Notes: generated by a model not told the origin, from the letters alone. A stretch of DNA of 64,000 bases from Phyto melanocephala (GCA_941918925.1 OW799237.1:10583201-10647200); one strand, 5' to 3'; shown: positions 34,035 through 46,130, numbered from the stretch's first letter. Numbers and translations: made by a program.

Positions 34035-34720
34035 TAGTTTAACAACGACTTTATTAATTTTTAGTTTGGCTCTAGTTCATTTTATTATTAAATTTCTAAT
34101 CATTAAATGAAGAAATCAATTTTTATTTGTGATAATGAAAGAATATATTGGAAAAGTAAGTTTTAATCCCGACACCAGCCGAGTGGAATGCATTTTCGAA
34201 ACCAGCTACGGTTTCATCATCAGCACTCTTTGATCGGAATGTCTTAGTGTTGGATGTAAATATCATCTATTTAACTCACAAGTTTATACGAAATTTGATT
34301 TTGTGAATTAAACTTCACATACATATTCATATCTTTTGCTGTAGTGAGTGAGAACGAAATTTACCAAACTTAAGCTTTTCCCCTTTTTGTTATTCTATTC
34401 AATTATCACATTTTTTATTCTTGCTTTAAACCATCAGTCTGATGGTAATGAAAGCTTTTTGTTGGTTGTGATCCTCACAACATTTTCAATCATACATGTT
34501 TTTTTGTTAAGTCAGTTATTCAACGGAAAGTTGGTACTGACCGGTCTATATGATCATTACACCGTGCCATGTGTATATGTTAATTTTCTTATTTTATTGT
34601 TGAACTTTTTAAGAAAGACTTTGTTAATTTTTAGTTTGGCTCTAGTTCATTTTATTATTAAATTTCTAATCATTAAATGAAGAAATCAATTTTTATTTGT
34701 GATAATGAAAGAATATATTT
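34035..34720. repeat. ~120-bp direct repeat flanking a 450-bp segment
   Basis: About 34045-34150 and 34617-34722 are virtually identical (ACTTT(A/G)TTAATTTTTAGTTTGG ... TGAAAGAATATATT). Between them lie the CAGCCGAGTGGAATGCATTT ... TTTCATCATCAGCAC motif, also at 3660-3712, and an open frame at 34348-34680. The open frame starts at GTG, has no ATG and is hydrophobic only because the DNA is T-rich. The near-identity implies a recent duplication. Confidence 0.8.
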
Positions 34721-34912
34721 AACAACTCCATACCGAGTATGTGAGTTATGTATGAAAATACAAATATATTTTCAAAAATCGTCTTTTCTGTGAATATTAA
34801 AGACACACACAACACTAACAAATCAACACAAATAAAAACAGTAAATAAGAGAGTATTTTTATTTTCTCCTCTAACACTCATATGTATTTATGTACATATA
34901 TATAAATATAAA

Positions 34913-34920
34913 GGAACACT
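34913..34920. repeat. Left target-site duplication of the P-like element
   Basis: GGAACACT, repeated exactly at 37423-37430 on the other side. Confidence 0.92.
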
Positions 34921-35121
34921 CATGGTATAAATATAATCAGGTAGGATCAGTTTTACAAAAACAAAATACACCATGTATTTTGTTGTTGGAAGTGGTTCGA
35001 TTAGATGTCAAAAACAGCTGTGTTTATTTTCAAAAGTAGTTTACCTTGGTAGTTTATAAATTTTCTTTCATTGAAGAAAATAAAATAAAATTGTGCGTTT
35101 TTATCGTTTGTGGCAAAGTTT

Positions 35122-35221
35122 CCTGTTAAAATTTGTGTTTATTTTGGTTATTGGTGTGCTAATTGCAGTAGCCTGTTGAAATTTGTGTTTATTTTGGTTA
35201 TTGGTGTGCTAATTGCGGTAG
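35122..35221. repeat. 50-bp tandem duplication inside the P-like element
   Basis: Two 50-bp copies (CCTGTTAAAATTTGTGTTTA ... GCAGTAG) start at 35122 and 35172 with about two mismatches. They lie in the left non-coding part, where internal repeats important for transposition occur in P elements. A role is only an inference. Confidence 0.85.
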
Positions 35222-35837
35222 CCGTTTTTTAAGTCTTATTGGCATTTTGGCTTTAAAATCTACAAGTTTTGGACGTGATCCCATAGTTATGGCAGGCTAC
35301 ATCATACACATGATTTATTGGGTTTGGAAACCAAGGTGTATCTAAAGAAATAATTTGTTAATAATACAAATAAAGAGTATAGTATAAATGCTACAATAAC
35401 TTAAAAAACGAATCATATACAAACATAATATCACATTGACGAATCTTATTATCAAATCTTAATTCTAAATCTTATTATCGATGCTTAATATTAAAACTAA
35501 CAAGGAAACAAAAACCAAATCTTAATATTGGTATAAAATTATCAAATATAAATTTTTCTTGCTTTAGTTTAACTTTTTCGCAACTATTTTTAATCTTAAA
35601 CACGGAACTAAACTCTACAACTTAAAATCGAATATTAAAATTTAATCGTAATATTAAATCTTAATATCGAATATTTTTTAATTACCGAATTTTGAGATTA
35701 AAACGCAAAATCCATATTTGCGTTTGACCATTTATATGGGAGTAAGCTAAAAACCGACATTCTAATCAATGCCGATATGTTTCGTCCTCAGGCAAAGAAC
35801 AATAAATAAAAAAATTTGAATATTTAATATTTTTTTT

Positions 35838-37184
35838 TTCATGTTGTATTTGACAACTTACCCGGAGTGACACCTAAATTCTTCCACAACTTACGGTTGG
35901 TGGGCCCATTGTCGCAAACTATTGCTACGACCGTAAACTCCACTTTATGGAGGGCGAAAATTAACTGAAAAAGAATTTCAGGAGTCATTTGACGGTCGTA
36001 GTCAAAGTATATTGGCTGTTTCCAAGACTTCCTGAGACCTCTCGCCATTACCACTTGCACATTGTTTGCGGGTTTATTAACAATGTCTGCAACTGCATCG
36101 TATTGAAACGTTTCCAATACTTTCATTTCGTCAAAGGCAAGTACGCACACCTTATCCTCACTTGCCAAATCAGAAATGTTTTGCATGAATTCAATTGCAG
36201 TTGTTAATATACCTTCACAAATATTCACTTTTCGACACCATCTTTGTAATGTTTTGACGTGTGGTAGTGGGAACCCTTTATGGTACAGGTGATTGTACGC
36301 TCTGGGTCCAGATGCGTGCAAACATATCGCACTAGATATGTCTTCCCACTTCCACTTAATTTCTCCAGGCGACATCAGCTTACGTATTTGCCCCTCTGTG
36401 AATATTGACCGCATTGTGTTGACAGCTGCAGTTGCTTGGTCAAGATTTAGCTGCAACTCCTTTATTTGATTTTCAAAATAACGGATTTTTTTCAAATAAT
36501 TTTGCCTATCCGCAGTATAGTCAAGAATCACAGGGCTAGATAAAATAAACAATAAAAAACAAGAGGGTGGTGTAAGAAGTAAAAACATCAATACCATATT
36601 TTACATACACTTACTCTGTTTGTGTGGCCTGTTCCCTGCAACGTTTTTCTACCGCCTGCACTGTTGTTGGAAGGTCGACGGATTCCATCAGACTTTCATT
36701 CCAAACGACAGGCATCATTGTAACGTCCGGGAGGAAGTGGTTTATTTCTTGTCCGGTTACTTCTAAAGCCAATAAAGGCATTTTAGAAGCATATACAATA
36801 CCAGGAGCATCCTCATAGTGCGGAGCTCCAGTTGTTTTCGGAAGTTCGTTTTTAATAATAGGCCTTAAGTTTTTTTAATTACTTACAATATATAAATTAA
36901 ATATGCAAATTTACTTACATTTGTAATGACGTAGAGACGTGTGGGATTTGTCTTTTGTATATATCCTCTACGAAAGGCACTGCACTAGGCATTAAAAAAA
37001 CCTTTTGTCCATTTTTTACAACATCACCAGGTGCAAAGTGATCTATGCATATGGAAGCAGTTGCCGAAAAAGTAATTTCGCATATTTTACTCCACTTGTT
37101 CCTTCTACGTTCATCCTTTGGAACGGAAAAAAAACTTCCACTGCCAGGAATATTCTTTTTTTTGCACAAGCAACAGTGTCTCAT
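35838..37184 (-). CDS. Truncated P-element transposase: THAP, coiled coil, half RNase H (3 exons)
   Basis: ATG at 37184. Exon 1 is 37184-36919, exon 2 36863-36615 and exon 3 from 36535. The donors (AT|GTAAGT, GA|GTAAGT) and acceptors (TTAAG|G, TCTAG|C) keep one open frame of 403 codons to TGA at 35838. Residues 1-85 are a THAP zinc finger: C-x2-C at CCLC, W in KWSKIC, CIDHF for the C-x2-H, AVPF at the end. Around 180-210 is a leucine-rich coiled coil. About 230-280 is the P-type helix-turn-helix region (DISSAICLHASGPRAY). The RNase H fold then shows Asp307 (LAFDEM) and Asp380 (VCDNGPTN), 73 residues apart, the spacing I recall for the two Asp of Drosophila P transposase. The final catalytic Glu and GTP-binding insertion are missing. 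At 35862 a donor-like G|GTAAGT follows VTPG; reading through it adds seven codons and a stop. Likely a DNA-binding product without transposase activity. Confidence 0.85.
36615..36863 (-). CDS. Exon 2 of the P-like gene: linker
   Basis: 249 bp, open in the frame set by exon 1, reading PIIKNELPKTTGAPHYEDAP onward to ESVDLPTTVQAVEKRCREQA. No domain is recognised; it fills the low-complexity linker between THAP and coiled coil. No single-frame search starting at Met would show it whole, but joining exons on consensus splice sites gives no stop. Confidence 0.78.
36919..37184 (-). CDS. Exon 1 of the P-like gene: THAP domain
   Basis: This 266-bp coding exon holds the complete C2CH zinc finger. In P elements this domain binds the element's subterminal DNA. 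It starts MRHCCLCKKK and closes with SAVPFVEDIYKRQI before the ATG|... split donor. A 55-bp intron (36918-36864) follows, a size typical of P elements. Confidence 0.85.
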
Positions 37185-37422
37185 GGTTTTTATTAGTTTT
37201 ACACTTTTCTGAAAAAAAAACACTTCTAAAAATAAACACTTTTCTAAAAAAAACTTTTTTCTAACAAAATTACTCACTCTTTACAATTTTTTTTGAAATA
37301 ACAGCTTTTCACAGAAAAACACAAAATATAAACATAAACAAAATTTGACATATCATCGAACCAACCATATAGAAAAAAATAATCAGCTGATTGACTGAGC
37401 CTACCTGTATACGTGTACCCTG

Positions 37423-37430
37423 GGAACACT
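37423..37430. repeat. Right target-site duplication of the P-like element
   Basis: GGAACACT, identical to 34913-34920. The exact match suggests the insertion is young. Confidence 0.92.
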
Positions 37431-39850
37431 TCATTGTATAGCAAAAAAAAAAAAATACAAAAAATAGAGTAAAGCTATGCTCAACTGTTTCACATGCAAG
37501 AGTAAATATGTCATGTTTATGTTTTTATTAAATATGTTTTTGTTATTTGCATTCTCTCACTCCCAAATCTGTTTGTACTAGCTAAGGTAAACATACCGTG
37601 ACACATACTCGGACATTTAGTGTTATTTTTATTTTATTTAACAGAAAGCAGAGAATGCTTAAATTTTAACAGTAAATTAAAACAAAAACCTTCATATATG
37701 AGTATACAGTGGGACATATAAAAAATTATTGATTCTAAATTTTTTAGTTTAAATTTAAAAAAAAAAATTAACTTGTTTTTTTTTTAACCAAAACCTATAG
37801 CAATAATCTCATTCCTTAGATGAGTTGCTTAATTACAGAAAATGGTTTTGTACTTTGGCATTTAAATACTTTTTTTCTAGGATTTTTTTTTACGAAAAGA
37901 AAACGTTATAAAGTTTACTCACTTTTTATTTTTATTTTTTTTATATATATTTTTGAAAAAGTAATAAATTTAATAAATAATTATATACATATACAATATT
38001 TGTATATTAAGGAGTATAAACTAGACTTGAAGTAAACTAGACATATAATAAAAAATTACCTAAAGCTACTAATAAGCTGCTGCGAACATTTTATTGAATA
38101 TCATTTTATTAGATAAAAAAAAAAATAATCCTCTTTTGCGTTACCCCAAAGCCGTTTTAAGTATGAAGGCACAACAGTTTCGTGTTGTTTAGCTTAGAAA
38201 AGAACAAAATTTCCCTTGATTTTTTTATGAGCTTTATTTAATAGATGCTTAAATAAAAATTTTTATTCTCTCCATATAATTCCTGAGAGTTTGCCAGTCT
38301 GCAACTAGCAAAACTACGATCTTAGCATCAAAATAATAAAGGTAGTGTTCCAACATTAATTTGCTTTTTCACTTTGTTCCCCAGCAAAAGCTAGTTAATG
38401 ACTTGTTTTTACTAAACAGCATACTTTTCAATAACTCTTACATGTCGTCTGTAGTAGTAAGAAGTATTTTAGTAATAACTTGATTTATAATATAATACGT
38501 AGGTACTTATTTTCAGAAATTTGATTAGATACACAGACAATGACGCAATGGACCTAATTGGTCTCCGAGTGTGGGTGTAGGAGGCAGTTACTGCTTTCTG
38601 CATCCCCCTTTCATACCTACCTTCACACACAATACAATTTCTTGTTGCGAAGTTTGCTAGAAGCCATTCAATTACATAACTTTTCATAATGCTCATTTAG
38701 TTTAACATGCTTAGGGTATAAGTAATAATTATTTTAACAACAGCGTAAAGAATTTCATAAAAAAATTGACGACTTGTAGATTTTCACTAATTTTAAAATT
38801 TCAAACTAACAAATTGCAAAACAACCGAACGACTTTTGTATGTCCACAATACACAAATAAAAACATTTAAAGAAATTATACTTAAACGATTGAAAGAGAC
38901 TGTATTTTACATTTTTAAACATTTAACCCCATAGTGCATTTGTTGGTGCCTTGACATGTATTAAATAAGTTCCGTTTTTCTCTTTCCTCTTTATTCTATG
39001 ACGGTCAGAAATCTCAGGGTTCAAGCAAAATAATAATAAATTTTTAGACTACAGGATTTTGAAAAGTGTATAAATAACTTAGGAGAATAATTCAGGAAAC
39101 ATGTGTCATGTTTAAGATATACATATTATACCATTTGCTTAAGTTGCTGCTACACCTCAAACAACAAAAATAATTCTTTAAATTTTTTTTTTGCAACCAT
39201 AAAATTTTTCAATAATACTTTTGAAAGTAAGGGAACATTTTTGAGTTAAAGGATAATTGTATGCAGGAATTTTAGTACGACTAAAAGTTTAGGCCTTTGG
39301 GAATTTTTTAGAAGAAAAAACCAAACTTGCAAAAAATTATTTAAATGTTAAGGCGTGTTCTTAGATAAAAGTTTACTTTTAGGTGTATTTGAAATACTCT
39401 TGAGTATTTAAGTTATATTGTCAACATTATTATAAATTACCTTTTTCCGCGTATGACCCTTTGTTTGAACTACTTAAGTACTAATAATAAAGGAGCAATA
39501 AATTCCTGAGAGAATTTTCTAGTTTAGGCACAAAGTTAAATGTGTTGTTTTTTTTCAATTGCTGTAAAAGCTATGAAAAACTTAGTTATTTGACAATGTT
39601 TAAAAGGTATTTTTAAAAAGAAAATTGTTTAAACTAATAACAAGGTAAGACATGTACAGGGTTTCACAATATATACTACTGGCCCCAAGTAGTCTGTAAC
39701 TCTATTATTATTTTAATATAATTTTCTTTTGTTTTTTAAATTGTTGCATAGAAATTGTAGAAAATTTTAAATAGAGCTTTTGAAAAATTTTTGGTAGGCA
39801 GACCGCAAAACTGATAGAAGGATTAAACAGCATCTAAATATTGTTATTAG
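37431..39850. other. AT-rich DNA, no gene seen
   Basis: No coding exon or RNA gene recognised. The minus-strand open frame at 38469-38696 (ATG-like context, CIVCEGRYERGMQKAV) has no domain I can name and is not called. Confidence 0.45.
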
Positions 39851-42250
39851 GAAGTAGACAAATTTTCTCTTCTCTTTTTAGAAAAAATTTTGAACTAAAT
39901 TTCTTTTCTATTTTTATAGAATATTTTGCACAGAATTTTTTTCGACTGGAATAGAAAATTTGGGAAAAATTTTTCTGTTATCTAAAAAAAATTGGACAAA
40001 ATTTCACTTTCATTTTTATAGAAAATCTTGGAAAAAAATTTTTTCTTTGACAAGATTTTTCTTCAGTTTTTATTGAAAGTATTAAAAAATTTCTTTTCTA
40101 TTTTAATAGGAAATTTCAAAAAAATGTTCTCTTCTATATCTATAAAAGATTTTGAATAAAATTTATTTTTTTTTGTATTGAAAATTTTGAACCAAATTTC
40201 CCTTCTATTTTGATAGAAAATTTTGAACGAAATTTCTTTTTTTGTTCTAGTTTTATAAAAATTATTGTTAAACAAAATTTTTTTTCTATTTTTATAGAAA
40301 ATTTTGGACAAAATTTCTTTTCTCTTTTTATTGGAAAATTTTGGACAAAATTTCTTTTCTATTTTTTTATAGAAAATTCTTTCTACTAGTTTTATACAAA
40401 ATGTTAAACATCATTTTTTTTATATTTTTATAGAAAATTTCGGACTAAATTTATTTTCTCTTTTTATAGAAAATTTAGGACAAAATTTCTTTTTTTTTTA
40501 TAGGAAAATTTTGGACAAAATTTCTTTTTTCTTTTTATAGAAAATTCTGTCTTCTAGTTTTATACAAAATGTTAAACAACATTTTTTTTATATTTTTATA
40601 GAAAGTTTTGGACAAAATTTTTTTTCCAGTTAATAGAAAATTTGGGACAAAATTTCCTTTTTCTTTATATATAAAAATTCTTTCTTCTATTTATATTAAA
40701 AATATTAAACAAATTTTTTTTTAATGAAAATTTTTGGACCAAATTTCTATTTTATTTTTATAAAAAATTGTGAACATTTTTTCTCTCTTTTTATAGAAGA
40801 TTTTAAACAAAATTTCTTTTCCTTTTTTATATAAAAATTATTTTTTCTGTTGTTATACAAAATGCTAAAAAATTCTATTCTACTATATTCTATTTTTATA
40901 GAAAATTTTGAATAAAATTAATCTTCTATTTTCATATAAAGACTTGTCATAAAAAATGTTTGACTTAAAAATGTCCGACTTAATAATGAACTTACTTGTT
41001 TTTCTATCTTTATAGAAGATTTCGGTTTAGACTTCTCTTCTTCTTTTATAGAAAATTTTGGACAAAAATTATCTTCCATTTTAATAATAAGTCTTCTGTT
41101 TTATAGAAAATTTTGCACAAAATGTGTTTTCTATTTTTTTTCTAGAAAATTTTCAATAAGAATTATCTCTCATTTTGAATAAAAAGTTTCTTCTGTTTAA
41201 TTGAAAATTTTGCACAAAATGTGTTTTCTATTTTTTTTTTTAAATTTTCAATAAAAATTATCTCTCATTTTTAATAAAAAGTTTCTTTCCTTTTATTGAA
41301 ATTTGGGCACAAAATGCGTATTCTATTTTTTTTTAGAAAATTTTTGAAAAGCTTTCTCTTATGTTCTAAAAAAAAATTGGATGAAATGTCACATTTCTAT
41401 AGAAAATTTTGGACCAAAATATTTTCTATTTTGAAAGAATATTTTTTTTCCTATTTTATAGAAAATTTGGTACCAAATGTGTTTTCTATGTTTTTTTTTT
41501 TAGAAAATTTCCGATTTACATTTAAATTTTATTAAAATTTTTATATAAGTTTTGTACTTTCTTTTGAATTTTTAAAAAGAAATTTTATGAAATTTTACTT
41601 TTATACAGAAAATTAAAAAAATTTTTTTTTTTTATTTTTATCGAAAATTTTGGACATAATTTTTTTTTTCTGTTTTTATAGAAAACTTTGGAAAAAATTT
41701 CTCTTTATTAAAAAAAATATCGAACAAAATTTCTCTGCCATTTTTATGCCCAGTTTGAACATAATTTTTCTTTGGTTTATGGATAATTTAAGAAACATTT
41801 GTTTTTCTTTTTACAAAACTCTCGACAACAAATTTTGTAGAAAATTTTTTCTATTCTTGTAAAAAAAAATTTGTACGAATTTTTTTATTTTTTTTGTAGA
41901 ACATTTGCTTTAAAATATTTTATTTTTAAATACAGTTTTTAACAAATGTATCTTTAAATAAAATTTTCACAATATTTTTCTTCTTTTCTATAGAAAATTT
42001 TTCGATTCTAATAAATAAAAAAAATCTTTTTAGATTATCTGTTCTATTTGCATTTAGACAATTTTTCATTTTTATTTTTTCTATACTCAGAGAAGGTCTT
42101 TTTATATTTATTGATATTTTTTAGGAATCTATTATATTAAAGAAAAATAAAAAAGTTATTTTGTAGAATATATCTTGTATTTTAAGTGAACTTTTTTGTA
42201 AAAAAAAATTTTTCAAATATTTAAAATTTTCCGATCTATTTTAACACTTT
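39850..42250. repeat. AT-rich satellite block, plus orientation
   Basis: About 2.4 kb of degenerate tandem units built on CTATTTTTATAGAAAATTTT followed by GGACAAAATTTCTTTT, roughly 38-45 bp each, many with the TATAGAAAATTTTGGACAAAATTT core recognisable (for example 40190-40330, 40480-40620). Divergence rises to the right. Open frames (Phe/Lys/Asn/Ile-rich) are composition artefacts. Confidence 0.82.
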
Positions 42251-43430
42251 TTTAATATTTTATTTATTTTTTTCGTAATTTTAAGTGTTTGTGCCATCAT
42301 TAGTACAAAAAACGTAGAACGAAATTGCCACTTTATTATAATTTATAGCCGTCTGGTTGTATGTCTTGCTTTTCCCCTTTGGCTCTTCTTTGTCCCTCAT
42401 CTATTTCTTTAAATAACTAACAGCCCTAAAAGTGTTAACGTTTAAATTAGCTCGTGAATTTAATTAATTAAGTAAGCGCAGTTTTACACTTGTCGTTTTT
42501 TGTTCGCTTTCTTAATTCCATATTGTTTATTATTTTTGTTTTTTTATTTTTATTTTTATTGCTATTGTTATAACAGTTGTTTCACTTTTTTCGCTTTTGT
42601 TAAGCGGCTGCTATTTATAAGTTTTTCTTTCTATCTTTCTAGGCATTTGCTTTTAACTTTTTGTTACACATTTTCTATTTTTTAACTGCATTTAGAAAGA
42701 GCGCATATTATGCAAATTATGCATAAAAGACAAAAAAAAAGTAAAAATAACAAAACATTGTTTAAAAGTTTTTCTTAAGGCTTCCACGTTTTTTCCCTCT
42801 ATATTTTTTTGTTGAATACCACATCTTTGTGCAACTGATTTGTGGTCACACATGGGCTGCAAATATATATATATTGTTTTTGCTGGGTAAAAGGCTTAGG
42901 CAAAAAGATCAATTGAAATAAAGGTATTTCGTTTTATTTTTAGAAATAATTTTTTAAAATTATCTAAAGCCTTTATGTAGACTACAGACTGTTTTAAAAT
43001 ATTTATCTTTTATATATATTTTTTAATAATTTTGTTTTGTTCGTCCCTTTTTTTGCAGACCGTTTTTATTCATATTTTATGATATTCGTTTTAATCTACC
43101 TTTTCCATTTTGTGTGTCTGGAAACCTTTTTATACTTTGTGTTTTATAAATATTGTTTTTATTTTGCATCAACTTAGTTACGTGAACAAGGCTTCAGGTC
43201 GTTATATCGTTATATGGTAATAAAAACAGCAAATCGTTGTTACTCAGTAACAATCAGTTTATTGTTATTGTTGTTGTGGAGGTATTTTTCTGATGTTTGC
43301 TTTTTTACATAATTCATTTACATAATCATGCCGTCAATTTTGAACTAAATATTTCTAAAGATTAAATAAGTGCTCTTTTTATAAAATTCCATAAAGAGAA
43401 ACCATTAGGGGCAGAGAATGTTGAACAATT
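42251..43430. other. Spacer between inverted satellite blocks, no gene seen
   Basis: T-rich DNA without the satellite core and without supported genes. Confidence 0.45.
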
Positions 43431-46130
43431 TCTTGCCAAAATATAAAAAAATAACATTTAGATCAAATTAGAAAATAAATTTTGCACAAAATTTTATACA
43501 GAATAAAAAAGAATTTTTATAAAAAATATTCTTTAGAACACAACAGTTGTTGAGAAATTTTTTTTAATAAAGAAGAGAAGACATATGCAACAATATTTAT
43601 CAAAAAGAGAAAACATTTTTTAATATTTTTTCTTAAATATAGAAGAAATATAGAAATATAAAAACAAATATAGAAGAAAAATTGTCTTTTAAAATACAAG
43701 AGAAATTTTCTTAAAATGTTGTAAAAACTTTTTTTATGAAAATTGAGAAGACATTTATTATAATTTATTATTTTAAGCAAAATTTCTTTTTAAAAAAGAA
43801 AAAAATTTTTTAAAAATTGTCTTTTAAAATTAAAAATTTTGTTAAAGATTTTTTTAATAAAATAGAGCAGAAATATTGTAACATTTTTTTATAAAAATAG
43901 AGAAGATATTTTTTATAATTTTTTGTAAAAATATTGAAAAAATTAAAAAAAAATGTCCGGTTAAAAAACAAGATTTTTTTTAAATTGTCTTCTAAAATAG
44001 AAGAAAAAGGTTGTACAATTTTTTTTTTATCAAAATGAGAATTTTTTAAAATTTTTTTTTTTTAAATATAGAAGAAATTATGAAAAAATATTTCTTTTTA
44101 TATGGAAGAAATATTTTTTTAAAAATTATTTTTTTTTTTAAAATAATAAAAATTCGGTTAAAGATTTTTGTGATAAAATTCGGAAGAAATGTACTATTTT
44201 TTTATGAAATTTTGAATAAAAAAAATTGAAATAAAATTTCAATTAAAAAAGAAGAAACATTTTTTACAAAATTGTCTTTTAAAAAAGAAGAGATATTTTT
44301 TATTATTTTTTTTTTAAAAGAGGAATTTATGAGTTAATTTTTCTATTAAAATAGAAAAAATATTTTTCTGCAAAATTGTTTTTTAAAATAGAAAGGAAAT
44401 TTGGTTAAATTTGTTTTAATAAAATACAAAAGAAATGTTGTAAATTTTTTTATGAAAATAGAGAAGTCATTTAAAAAATTTTTTTTTACATAAATATTTT
44501 GAGCAAAATTTTTTATTAAAATAGAAGCATCGTTTTCTACAAAATTGTTTTTTTTTTTAAAGGTGAGAAATTTTGTAAATTTGTTTAAAATAGAATCATA
44601 CCAAATTTTTTATTAAAATAAAGTAATTATTTAGAAAAAAGTCCTGTTAAAAGGGCAAAGAAATTTTGCAAAAGTTTTTGATTGAAATATGTTTAGTACG
44701 AAATTTTCTATTTAAATAGAAGAGAAATGTTACAGAAAATTTTCTAATAAAATATAAGAAAAATTTTGCACGAAATTTTCTATTAAAATATTTTATTATT
44801 TTACTAGCTAATACCCAGTGTGCTTTGCCACCCCAAATTTTAGTATTTAATTCATATTGCAGGTGCCACGCCCACTATTTCTAATGTACCCATTCTTTCC
44901 AGAAATATTTATTTGGGTGTCAAAGTTGCTTTTGCATAATTTTACTACTCTAATCGATATCGTTTTTCAAATATACAAATTTTAGTATTTAATTCATGTG
45001 GCCACGCCTACTATTGCAAGTACGCCCAAATATTCGTGTGGATGTCAAAGTTTACCGTACTTAATTTGAAGACTCTAGCTGCATTAACTTTCGTGATATA
45101 TAATATTTAATACTTATTTTTTAATAGGGCGTGGCACCCCGCCCACTTACAATTTCAAATCAAAATATAGCCTATAGTTCTTTCCAGACATACAGAAAGA
45201 TTCTGTGAAAATTTCAAGGAAATCGGTGCAGCCGTTTAACCGTCTATAAAGCACAAACAAACATACAAAAAGATAAACATACAAACATACAAACACATAT
45301 TGATTTTTAAATATATATAGATTATTTTATTATTTAAAAAAAATGTTGAAAGTAAAGAAAATTTTTTGTATTCAAATAGAAGAGAAATATTGCTCAAAAA
45401 TTTTGTATTAAAATTCAAATCAAATTTTTTAAAACAATGTCTATTAAAATAAAATTATACCAATTGATTTAATTAAAATCAAGTAGATATTTTTTAAAAA
45501 AATATTCTATTAAAAGCTCAAATCAATTTTGCAAAAGATTTTTTAAATAAAAAAGAAATTTTGCAATTTTTTCTTTATTAAAATATAAAAAAATTTTTAT
45601 TAAAATAAAATGAGAAAATCACATTTTCTAATAAAATAAAATTATTTATAGCAAATTTTTTTATTAAAACAAAATATGATATTTTTTTAGAAAAATTTCT
45701 ATTAAAAGAAAACAAAATTTTGAATTTTTTATTAAAATAGAAATAGTGCACAACATTTTATTTTAAAATATAATGAAAATTTTATACAAAATTTTTTTAT
45801 TAAAGTTTAAAAGAAATAAGTTTAAAATAAATGTTAAACAAAATTTTATTTTAAAGTTTATTTTAAAATGAAAAAAACCTGTTTTGCTCAAAGTTATATT
45901 TAGTTATAGAAGAGAAATTTTTTATAAAATTTTCTTTAAAATAAAGAGAAATTTCTTAAATTTTATGATGAAGATGAAAAATTTTTTAGAAATTTTTCGG
46001 TTAATACACAAGGGACATTTTAAACAATTAAAATTTTTGATTAAAATAGAAGAAACCTTTAACAAAAAAATCTCTATTAAAATAGAAAAAAAAATTTAAC
46101 AAAATTTTTCCAATAAACGAGAATAAAGAA
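43430..46130. repeat. AT-rich satellite block, opposite orientation
   Basis: About 2.7 kb of units such as TATTAAAATAGAAGAGAAAT followed by TTTGCACAAAATTTTC. These are the reverse complement of the unit in the 39850-42250 block (AGAAATTTTGTCCAAAATTTTCTATAAAAATAG when that block is complemented). The block is interrupted by the retroposon-like insertion at 44802-45323. Confidence 0.78.
44802..45323. mobile_element. Retroposon-like insertion with 12-bp target duplication
   Basis: 522 bp of non-satellite DNA, GC-richer than the block it sits in. It begins TACTAGCTAATACCCAGTGT, contains several CCACGCCCAC motifs, a GAAAATTTCAAGGAAATCGG landmark and a (CATACAAA)n tract, and ends TATATATAGATT. ATTTTATTATTT flanks it on both sides (44790-44801 and 45324-45335). 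The satellite background weakens that evidence slightly. It is related to 23170-23638. It is non-coding, so likely a SINE or the 3' end of a LINE. Confidence 0.7.

Larger units (their letters stand above)
34921..37422 (-). mobile_element. P-like transposon, internally deleted, perfect 8-bp target duplication
   Basis: 2502 bp with imperfect ~30-bp terminal inverted repeats. Left CATGGTATAAATATAATCAG continues GTAGGATCAGT; right, complemented, CAGGGTACACGTATACAGGT continues AGGCTCAGT. GGAACACT lies immediately outside both ends (34913-34920 and 37423-37430), an exact 8-bp duplication as made by P-family transposases. Subterminal GGTTCGAT ... ATGTCAAA blocks also mirror each other near 34994 and 37341-37360. 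The minus strand codes a three-exon THAP/RNase H protein. Positions 34950-35850, where the rest of the transposase should be, are non-coding and AT-rich. This is a non-autonomous derivative that kept both mobile ends. Confidence 0.93.

Noticed and set aside
34348..34680. 110-codon hydrophobic open frame resembling a multi-pass membrane protein
   Set aside because: It starts at GTG and has no ATG, overlaps a duplicated non-coding segment, and its hydrophobicity follows from T-rich DNA.
43517..43780. Open frames rich in Phe, Lys, Ile and Asn in the 40-46 kb region
   Set aside because: They translate AT-rich satellite DNA and have no domain content.
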